The translations under genes were made by a program, and so were the position numbers. Positions 56,588 to 64,000 of a DNA stretch of 64,000 bases are shown in pieces (within the stretch, counting starts at the first letter, position 1; the number at the start of each line of letters is the position of its first letter). Source of the DNA: Lactobacillaceae bacterium (GTDB lineage Bacteria; Bacillota; Bacilli; Lactobacillales; Lactobacillaceae). Location of the stretch: assembly GCA_031289615.1 (NCBI GenBank), contig JAITPD010000052.1, positions 1 through 64,000 on the forward strand, written 5' to 3'. The notes below the pieces were generated by a model. That model saw only the letters and a list, made by a program, of their open reading frames with translations, ran no database searches and was not told the origin of the DNA.

Positions 56588-59014
56588 TTACATCAAATTA
56601 ACTGGATCTCGGTCAATACTCAAAATTGTGCCATTCTTAGCAAGTCGTTGAGCTCCATTCGCCAATTCAGTCAGCGCAATTTCTAGTCCTGGATCATTTT
56701 TAAATTTAATCAAAATCTGATAATAATATTTATTTTTCAAACGGCGAACATTACCTGGCGCAGGTCCAAAGATAATTGAATCAGATGCCAACATCTTACG
56801 CAGCCACTTTGCCGTCTGATAAGCTACCTTGGCTGCCTCTTCTTCTGTTTCGTGTGCAAATTTCAGCTGCACCGCAAAATAGTATGGTGAATATTTCCAA
56901 GCATGCCGGAGTTGCATTTCTTTGGCATAAAACGCCTCATAATCCTGCTCTTTAGCCAGATTAATTGCATAATGTTCCGGATTAAACGTCTGAATAATCA
57001 CCTCGCCAAGCTTTTGAGCTCTACCAGCACGCCCAGCCACCTGCGTAATCAACTGGAAAGTCCGCTCGCTTGCTCGATAATCAGGTAAATTCAGCGTCGT
57101 ATCAGCATTTAGAATCCCGACCAGCGTTACCTCTGGAAAATCTAAACCTTTAGCAATCATCTGCGTACCAATCAAAATGTCAGCTTCTTGCTTGCCAAAT
57201 TTGGTCAACAGGCGATCAGCAGCACCCTTCTTACGTGTCGTATCAACATCCATTCGCAAAATCCGAGCTTCCGGCAGACGTTGTTGCAGCTGCTCCTCAA
57301 CCTTTTGCGTCCCTGTTCCATATGGGCGAATACGCGTCGACCCACAATTAGAGCATTCGCGTGGAATTGGTTGCGTTGCGCCACACACATGGCATTCTAA
57401 GCGATTGGTATCTTGATGCACCGTCAACGCCAGATCGCAATTGGGACACATTGGTACAAATCCACAGTCACGACACATCAAAAAGTTTGCATATCCGCGC
57501 CGGTTCAACATCAAAACAGATTGCTCACTCTTTGCAAGGCGATCATTAATTTGCTCGATCAATGCATCAGAAAAGATCTCGTCTTCGCCATTTTTAATTG
57601 CCTTTCGCATATCAATAATTTCAGCATGCGGAAGCGGATTATTCAGCGCTCGTTGCGACAATGTCAGAAGCTTATAAACGCCCCTTTGAGCACGTGCACG
57701 GCTTTCCAGCGAAGGAGTTGCCGAACCCAATACAACCACGGCCTGATGATAATCTGCTCGCCAAAGCGCTACATCACGCGCATGATATCGTGGATTTTCA
57801 TCTTGCTTGTACGTTGTTTCGTGTTCTTCGTCAATGATAATCAGTCCAAGATTTTCAAGCGGCGCAAAAATTGCTGAACGAGCGCCCACAACAACGTGAG
57901 CTTCGTGCCGCATGACCCGGCGCCATTCGTCATAACGCTCGCCATCAGAAAGGCCTGAGTGCATCACTGCCACGTCATTGCCAAACCGGCTCTGAACTCG
58001 ACGAACCATCTGCGGAGTCAAAGTAATTTCGGGCACGAGCATGAGCGCTGTTTTACCCTGTTCTAATGTCTGGGCAATGCTTTGCAAATACACTTCTGTT
58101 TTTCCAGAACCGGTAATTCCTTCGAGCAAAAATGTCTTGGCTCTGTCAGCTTTGATTGGCTCAACGATTGCATCATAAGCAGTTTGTTGCTCGGCATTCA
58201 GCTGCAATGCTTGCGTAGGCTCAACCGCCGTACTAAGCTTAGGCAGGCGATATTCTTCAACTGTATCAATAACCACCCAGCCTTTTTCAGCTGACTGTTT
58301 GAAATCTGCCGAACTCAGTGCAACCGTTTCTAAAGCTGTCTTGATCGGCGTGAATTCTTTTTTAGCATCCATTAAATACGTCAGCAATTTTGCTTGCTTT
58401 TTGGCTGTCGAACGCAATGTTTTACGTTGTTCATCGTACTCTGCGGAGGTTAACAAAGGCTTAAAAACGCGAATCATTTTGGCCTTAGCTTGATTTTGGA
58501 CATGATAATTAAAACGCAAAGTTCCTACTTCTTGGTAACGTTTTAAAATCGGAAATAGGCTTTCATCAATTTCGTTACTGTCAAATGGGATTTCATCACG
58601 ATCTGCAAAAATATGTCGGACATCTACATTATCAATCGCATCGGGCTTAACAACCTGAATCGTCTTTGAATACTTGGCCTTCAAAACATTTGGGAGCATC
58701 GTTTGATACATACTAATCTGGAAGGCAAAGTTCTTTTGCGCCAAAAAAGCTCCCAACTCTAGCATTTCGTCATTTAGAACTGGTTCGAGCTCGATCACAT
58801 TGGTAATATCTTTAATTTTTTCATTGACGTCAGCTTCATTTGCTTCACTCACATCAGTCACGAAGCCCTGGATTTGACGATTTCCATTTCCGAATGGGAC
58901 CTCAACACGCATTCCAGGAAGAATCAACTGCTCAAACTTGGTTGGAACTTTGTACGTCCACGGCTTGTTGGTTTGCATGGTTGGAACATCGACGATAATT
59001 TTTGCGATTTGCAT
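56588..59014 (-). CDS. priA: Primosomal protein N' (replication restart helicase)
   Basis: LLEGITGSGKTEVYL, IIDEEHETTYKQDENPRYHARDVA, zinc-binding CxxC pairs, TQMIAKGLDFPEVTLVGI. Confidence 0.96.
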   Translation of the reverse strand: MQIAKIIVDVPTMQTNKPWTYKVPTKFEQLILPGMRVEVPFGNGNRQIQGFVTDVSEANEADVNEKIKDITNVIELEPVLNDEMLELGAFLAQKNFAFQISMYQTMLPNVLKAKYSKTIQVVKPDAIDNVDVRHIFADRDEIPFDSNEIDESLFPILKRYQEVGTLRFNYHVQNQAKAKMIRVFKPLLTSAEYDEQRKTLRSTAKKQAKLLTYLMDAKKEFTPIKTALETVALSSADFKQSAEKGWVVIDTVEEYRLPKLSTAVEPTQALQLNAEQQTAYDAIVEPIKADRAKTFLLEGITGSGKTEVYLQSIAQTLEQGKTALMLVPEITLTPQMVRRVQSRFGNDVAVMHSGLSDGERYDEWRRVMRHEAHVVVGARSAIFAPLENLGLIIIDEEHETTYKQDENPRYHARDVALWRADYHQAVVVLGSATPSLESRARAQRGVYKLLTLSQRALNNPLPHAEIIDMRKAIKNGEDEIFSDALIEQINDRLAKSEQSVLMLNRRGYANFLMCRDCGFVPMCPNCDLALTVHQDTNRLECHVCGATQPIPRECSNCGSTRIRPYGTGTQKVEEQLQQRLPEARILRMDVDTTRKKGAADRLLTKFGKQEADILIGTQMIAKGLDFPEVTLVGILNADTTLNLPDYRASERTFQLITQVAGRAGRAQKLGEVIIQTFNPEHYAINLAKEQDYEAFYAKEMQLRHAWKYSPYYFAVQLKFAHETEEEAAKVAYQTAKWLRKMLASDSIIFGPAPGNVRRLKNKYYYQILIKFKNDPGLEIALTELANGAQRLAKNGTILSIDRDPVNLM

Positions 59015-59137
59015 GCAGTGCTCCCCTCGTTTTATTTTATCCTTTTGACTTAAATCTTAACTTGAATTTTAACTTGAATTTCAACTTTCTCAATTATACC
59101 AGATATGGCAAGTAAACTGAGTGACTGAAACTGATAA

Positions 59138-59206
59138 AAGGGGGTTGTGGAGGGGGATAAAATTTGGTACCATGAATGTACTATTGTTTGGGGGATAAGG
59201 GGGATA
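59138..59206 (+). promoter_or_regulatory. G-rich leader with three GGGGGATAA units before the first tandem gene
   Basis: GGGGGTTGTGGAGGGGGATAAAA..TTTGGGGGATAAGGGGGATAATTATG. Confidence 0.5.
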
Positions 59207-59209
59207 ATT

Positions 59210-59566
59210 ATGACCGAATTGTACGTTACAAAGCAAGAGTTTGAAAGCTTCAAAAATCAAGATTTTCGCGATTTGCGCCTTGATGTGAATCATCTAAAAG
59301 AATCTGTTAGCAATATAAGAATCGAGATGAGTGACATCAGAGTTGAAATGAGCGACATGGATAAAAATCTCAACCACCGCATTGATGTTCTAGATAAGAA
59401 TATGAACCAACGTGTGAGTGAATTAGAATTGAAAACAACTGAATCATTTAAGGACTTAAGTATTCAAATTGCTCAGATTTCTACGCAGATGAAGTTCTGG
59501 GGATTGGTTATCACCCCTATCATTGTTCTGCTTGGCCAATTTATAATTACAAAATTTGTTAGATAA
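59210..59566 (+). CDS. Small coiled-coil protein with C-terminal TM segment, tandem copy 1 (118 aa)
   Basis: MTELYVTKQEFESFKNQDFRDLRLDVNHLKESVSNIRIEMSDIRVEMSD..KFWGLVITPIIVLLGQFIITKFVR; start set at 59210 by comparison with copies 2 and 3. Confidence 0.8.
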   Translation: MTELYVTKQEFESFKNQDFRDLRLDVNHLKESVSNIRIEMSDIRVEMSDMDKNLNHRIDVLDKNMNQRVSELELKTTESFKDLSIQIAQISTQMKFWGLVITPIIVLLGQFIITKFVR

Positions 59567-59608
59567 AGTTTTATTGTCCCTCATAATCAAGATTGCAAGG
59601 AGGTTTAA

Positions 59609-59944
59609 ATGACCGAATTATATGTTACAAAGCAAGAATTTGAAAGTTTTAAAAATCAAGATTTTCGCGACCTGCGCCTTGATGTTAATCATCTAAAGGA
59701 GTCAGTTAGTGATATACGCGTCGAAATGAGCGACATGGATAAGAATCTTAATCATCGCATCGATGTTTTAGATAAAAACATGAACCAACGCGTGATTGAA
59801 CTAGAGTTGAAAACAACTGAATCATTTAAAGACTTAAGTATCCAAATTGCCCAGATCTCTACGCAGATGAAATTCTGGGGATTGGTTATCACGCCAATCA
59901 TTGTCTTACTTGGCCAATTCATAATTACAAAATTTGTTAGATAA
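59609..59944 (+). CDS. Small coiled-coil protein with C-terminal TM segment, tandem copy 2 (111 aa)
   Basis: AAGGAGGTTTAAATG start; near-identical to copy 1 minus 7 residues. Confidence 0.85.
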   Translation: MTELYVTKQEFESFKNQDFRDLRLDVNHLKESVSDIRVEMSDMDKNLNHRIDVLDKNMNQRVIELELKTTESFKDLSIQIAQISTQMKFWGLVITPIIVLLGQFIITKFVR

Positions 59945-59986
59945 AGGTTTATTGTCCCTCACTCTCAAAAATCCAAGGAGGTTTAA

Positions 59987-60289
59987 ATGACCGAATTATA
60001 CGTTACAAAGCAAGAGTTTGAAAGTTTCAAGAATCAAGATTTTCGCGATCTGCGCCTGGATGTTAATCACTTGAAAGAATCCGTTGGCGATATTAGAGTT
60101 GAGATGGCAGTAATGGACAAAAATATTAACCAACGCGTAAGTGACCTAGAATTGAAAACAACTGAATCATTTAATGATTTAAGTATCCAAATTGCCCAAA
60201 TTTCGGCACAAATGAAGTTCTGGGGATTGGTCATCACGCCAATCATCGTCCTGCTTGGCCAATTCATAATTACAAAGTTTGTTAGATAA
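59987..60289 (+). CDS. Small coiled-coil protein with C-terminal TM segment, tandem copy 3 (100 aa)
   Basis: AAGGAGGTTTAAATG start; near-identical to copy 2 minus 11 residues. Confidence 0.85.
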   Translation: MTELYVTKQEFESFKNQDFRDLRLDVNHLKESVGDIRVEMAVMDKNINQRVSDLELKTTESFNDLSIQIAQISAQMKFWGLVITPIIVLLGQFIITKFVR

Positions 60290-60292
60290 GTA

Positions 60293-60339
60293 AAAGAGCA
60301 ACGATTTTCTACTGAATTGTAGAATTCGTTGCTCTTTTA
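60293..60339. terminator. Bidirectional terminator between tandem genes and res
   Basis: AAAAGAGCAACGatTTTCTAC..GTAGAAttCGTTGCTCTTTT. Confidence 0.85.
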
Positions 60340-60346
60340 TTTGATC

Positions 60347-63300
60347 TTAGCTTTTATTCATCACCTTTTCCATCAGACTTTCATAACTATCCACAACATC
60401 ATAGATTATTTGATCTTCAGAAATAGCTTCGAAATGCTTGCGAGCACTCTCGATCCGCGCATTTTCAACTCCCTTAAGTGTCAATTGAATGTTTTGATCA
60501 ACACCCTTTGTTTCTGCCACGAAATACACATGCTTTGCTTTCGACTCATTCAAAACAACCGCCCAATCAGGATTATAATGACCAACCGGCGTGTTAATAT
60601 AGAATCCACCCGGCAGTTTCACATACATCGCAACATCATTTTGGAGATCTAACTCACCAGCAAATCTTTTCTCAGTTTCAGAATCATAGCGAACCTTATC
60701 ATATAAATGCTTTTTTGCATCAACAACATTCTTGCCCATAATCCCTTCAATCGTGTTGTTCGCAAATATCGCATCTTCGTCCCAAACTTCTTCTAGCTTA
60801 TTATAAATGATGTGTGACACGATGTTTTGCGATTTCACAGCATTGATAATGCTACCAACATTGGCGATAAAGCTCTCTGGGTTAGCCTTGTACTTTGCAA
60901 ACTGATCAGGATCAATACCACTTAAAATCCGTGCAACAGTCTTACGCAAGAGTCCAACGATTTCAGCCACCTCACCAATCAAATCATATTTCACTTGATT
61001 ACTTGGTGAAGTAATATATTCAGTTCGTTGTTCATCAGTTTTAAAGTCAGTTCCTTGATCAGTCGCTTTCATCGAGCCTTCCGTAATCTTAGCTTTTAAG
61101 ATTGCAACCGTTAAGTCACGATTAATGCGGTCAATTGCTGTTTTAATAATTTCTTCATCATCAAAATCAACTGTGTAATAACTCTTGTGATTAATCTTTG
61201 CCCATAAGTTTTTGAATTCTTGGCTCGCGTAACGTTCTCGATTTAATTTTAACGATGTCCGCTTGTTTTCATTTTCAATCGTAACTGACTTCGGATCATA
61301 GACGCTGTTAATTAATTCTTGAATCATAGCTGCATATGGTTGATAATCATCATCCAATTTTTCATAAATTGAGGTAACTTGTTCATCAGGAGTCATCGCT
61401 TTGAAGTCATCGCTAGCTTGCTTCTCTTTGGTGATAATTCCTGCTGTTTTCAAATTAAACCAAATTTCATTAGCATCCGTATTATCCACCGTCAATGTTG
61501 AAATAGTCTCACCAGCCTCGTTTTTTGCAACTAACTCGCGACCTTCAAACAACTTTGGTTCAACAAACTTTGGTCGATTTTTAACCGCTTCTGCTAGTTC
61601 AGACTGCAAGTCACGCGCAAACGTTTCGTAACTTTCATTCGCAATGACCGTCAGCACATTGACTTGTTGCACTTCTTGATCGCCAAGTGATTGCGCATCC
61701 TGACGATCGCCGTTTTGGTTAACAGACAGCCGTAGACCACGCCCGATTTCTTGACGCTTCTTAATATCAGAAGAGCTTTGGCGCAAGGTCGCAATTTGGA
61801 AGACGTTTGGATTATCCCAACCTTCTTTCAATGCCGAATGTGAGAAAATAAAGCGGACGGGCTCCTCAAATGACAACAGTCGTTCTTTATTTTTCATAAT
61901 CAAGTCATAAGCCGAAATATCATCACTGGCTTCCGAACCGCGTTTGATCTTGCTATCAACTGACTTACCTTTTTTATCCACCGAAAAATAACCAGCATGC
62001 ACCTTTTCAGGTGTCGCAATTTCTCGCTCAAGATAAGCCTTATAGTCAGGATCCAAGTCCAGCGTGGTTGTTAAATAATCGCGAACAATATTTTCATATT
62101 CTTCTTCAAACATCAACGCAAATAAGCCTTTGGTGTCTTCACGATCATAGTCCTTGTACTTCACAACCTCGTCAATGAAGAATAACGACAACGTTTTTAT
62201 ACCACGCTTAAACAGTTGTGACTCTTTGTTCAAGTGCGACTTAATCGTTTCGCGAATCTGAATGCGACGGAGGTCATCGTCGTTAGCATTTCCGGCGACT
62301 TCGCCCACAGAAAGCTTGATTCCATTGGTGAACTCGACAAATTGATCAACCGCATTAATCTCGGATACGACATACCCACTTCGATAGCTTTCAATTTCAC
62401 CAGATAGTTGGTACAGATTGTCGCCCTTATCTAACAAGCGCGACGTTTTCACGATTTTACCATTAGATCTAAGCTGCTCAAAATGTACTTTCACCTTTAA
62501 ATCAGGTTTTTCGTTAATCCGCTCAACGTACATATAGCCACTGGAAGCATTTGAACCTGAGATTTCAATTCCTTTGACCGAAATCTTCTTAACCAACTGT
62601 TTTTGATAAGCATCAACGGCATCCAAACGATAAACCATGTTGTAATTTTCACGATGAGTTGCTGAATAATTAATGAAAAACAAGGGATTGAACTTAGCGA
62701 GACCAACACGAGTCGCATTGAGTTCAGCCCTCGAACCATCCCCAAGCACAGACTGTGGTTCATCGATAATCATAATCGGATTGGTCGCTGCAATCACGTC
62801 AATTGGTCGACGTCCACGGAATTGATCCAGCACCATGTCAATCCGGCGGGCATCAGCTCCACGCGCGTTAAAGGCTTGCGTGTTAACAATCATCACGTTA
62901 ATCCCCGCATCACTCGCGAACGCTTCAATCTTGTCCAGCTGACTTGAGTTGTAAATGAACGGACGAATATTTATCCCATACTCTAAAGCAAAGTGATCGG
63001 CCGTCGACTCAAACGTCTTTGCCACCCCTTCACGAATGGCGATACTAGGTACAACGATTATGAATTTTGACCAACCATAAAGCTTGTGTAACTCAAACAT
63101 GGTTTTGATATAGGTGTAGGTCTTACCTGTTCCGGTTTCCATCTCAATGGTGAGAGTTAAGCGTTCACGACTATTATCAAGCCTTGTGGTTGTGTCTCTG
63201 CCGCCAATGGCCATTTTGTGTAGATCGTTGTCAGTTAAAATGCCGTTGTCTTTTTGAGTAGATTGGATGTTATTTAAAACATCTGACTCAGATAGAGCAA

Positions 63301-63466
63301 TGTCAGCATTCTTAAAACCGGCTGCATCCATAAACTCTAATTGTTGGTTAGCTCCAGTATCCATCAAATATTGAAATGGATTTTGCTTGGGTTGCCCAGC
63401 AAATACTTGCGTTACAGCATTGACCGCATCAAGCTGGAATTGTTGTTGTTTGTATTGGAGTTTCAT
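60347..63466 (-). CDS. res: Type III restriction enzyme, Res subunit
   Basis: EMETGTGKTYTYIKTMFELHKLYGWSKFIIVVPSIAIREGV, MIIDEPQSV, RFIFSHSALKEGWDNPNVFQIATLRQ, C-terminal NPDWAVVL..VYFVAETKG. Confidence 0.92.
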   Translation of the reverse strand: MKLQYKQQQFQLDAVNAVTQVFAGQPKQNPFQYLMDTGANQQLEFMDAAGFKNADIALSESDVLNNIQSTQKDNGILTDNDLHKMAIGGRDTTTRLDNSRERLTLTIEMETGTGKTYTYIKTMFELHKLYGWSKFIIVVPSIAIREGVAKTFESTADHFALEYGINIRPFIYNSSQLDKIEAFASDAGINVMIVNTQAFNARGADARRIDMVLDQFRGRRPIDVIAATNPIMIIDEPQSVLGDGSRAELNATRVGLAKFNPLFFINYSATHRENYNMVYRLDAVDAYQKQLVKKISVKGIEISGSNASSGYMYVERINEKPDLKVKVHFEQLRSNGKIVKTSRLLDKGDNLYQLSGEIESYRSGYVVSEINAVDQFVEFTNGIKLSVGEVAGNANDDDLRRIQIRETIKSHLNKESQLFKRGIKTLSLFFIDEVVKYKDYDREDTKGLFALMFEEEYENIVRDYLTTTLDLDPDYKAYLEREIATPEKVHAGYFSVDKKGKSVDSKIKRGSEASDDISAYDLIMKNKERLLSFEEPVRFIFSHSALKEGWDNPNVFQIATLRQSSSDIKKRQEIGRGLRLSVNQNGDRQDAQSLGDQEVQQVNVLTVIANESYETFARDLQSELAEAVKNRPKFVEPKLFEGRELVAKNEAGETISTLTVDNTDANEIWFNLKTAGIITKEKQASDDFKAMTPDEQVTSIYEKLDDDYQPYAAMIQELINSVYDPKSVTIENENKRTSLKLNRERYASQEFKNLWAKINHKSYYTVDFDDEEIIKTAIDRINRDLTVAILKAKITEGSMKATDQGTDFKTDEQRTEYITSPSNQVKYDLIGEVAEIVGLLRKTVARILSGIDPDQFAKYKANPESFIANVGSIINAVKSQNIVSHIIYNKLEEVWDEDAIFANNTIEGIMGKNVVDAKKHLYDKVRYDSETEKRFAGELDLQNDVAMYVKLPGGFYINTPVGHYNPDWAVVLNESKAKHVYFVAETKGVDQNIQLTLKGVENARIESARKHFEAISEDQIIYDVVDSYESLMEKVMNKS

Positions 63467-64000
63467 TTATTCTTTCTCCTTCCAATGAGCTTCAAAATGA
63501 ATTCTTGCAGCATCTCCATTGTCTTCAAAGATTTGCCTGAATAATTGTTTCATTTCATCTGCCGTTTCAGTAAATGATTCAGCAGATAGACCATCAGTTG
63601 CAGAATGCGAATTAACATTAAATAGTTTCAAATATTGTTCATTATCTCTATAGAAGGTTTGTTGTGGAATTTTAGTGAATTCTATATAAGAATCAATAAT
63701 CCTACGCATTGAGTTCAACATAGAATTCCGCAAATTTAGTTTCACTAGCTCTTGAAGTTCATTCCAAAGTGCATCGTAACTCGTTTTAAAATCTTCAGAT
63801 TCATTTTTGATTTTGTGGAAAACACCGTTTTGCAAGAAATAAAAATTATCTAAATCATATTTTTTTAGTTCCTGAATTTTTTGTCGCCCATTTTTACGTG
63901 TAATTGGTTCACCATTATTGTCAAGTTCAATTTGAATTTTCTTTACAAAGTTACCATGTGGTTGAACATTCAGATAAAAATGAATGTTATGAGTCAACAA
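63467..64000 (-). CDS. C-terminal part of AAA_13/RloC-like AAA family ATPase (truncated at window edge)
   Basis: LNSMRRIIDSYIEFTKIP..YLKLFNVNSHSATDGLSAE..LFRQIFEDNG resembles AAA_13 C-termini; stop abuts the res start codon. Confidence 0.6.
   Translation of the reverse strand: MLTHNIHFYLNVQPHGNFVKKIQIELDNNGEPITRKNGRQKIQELKKYDLDNFYFLQNGVFHKIKNESEDFKTSYDALWNELQELVKLNLRNSMLNSMRRIIDSYIEFTKIPQQTFYRDNEQYLKLFNVNSHSATDGLSAESFTETADEMKQLFRQIFEDNGDAARIHFEAHWKEKE

Noticed and set aside
59050-59293. Minus-strand ORFs overlapping the priA/tandem-gene intergenic region
   Set aside because: They are antisense to the first tandem gene, have no ribosome-binding site and recognise no family.

Overview
The window is a low-GC, chromosomal Lactobacillales-type region; protein content and gene order suggest Weissella or Leuconostocaceae, but this is inference without a database check. 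Nearly all genes lie on the minus strand. Main blocks are: nrdH/nrdI; a maltose phosphorolysis operon (malR, MFS permease, GH13, GH65 phosphorylase, pgmB); an alpha carbonic anhydrase; an EndA-like protein; a divergent LepA; fba; Cys-free S14/L33; pepT; trmK/nif3; ndk; polA-thiD-ECF; a Ser/Asp-repeat surface protein; an NCS2 purine-type permease; an osmoprotectant ABC operon; argS; a murE-type ligase and folC; htpX/lemA; pgm; and the yloV-asp23-rpmB-thiN-rpe-rsgA-prkC-stp-rsmB-fmt-priA run. Past priA there is an accessory block: three tandem copies of a small coiled-coil/transmembrane gene, a type III restriction (Res) gene, and the C-terminal part of an AAA_13/RloC-like ATPase cut by the window edge. 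The most notable non-coding signals are: (1) a family of structured foldback repeats, about 180-420 bp, whose stems differ between copies but stay complementary, and which sit just 3' of stop codons; (2) an identical 27-bp string containing a perfect inverted repeat upstream of matching promoters for Cys-free ribosomal protein genes (L33/S14 and L28), a candidate zinc-regulator site; (3) a riboswitch-like antiterminator/terminator leader upstream of the NCS2 permease. No CRISPR array, tRNA, rRNA or intact IS transposase was recognised.
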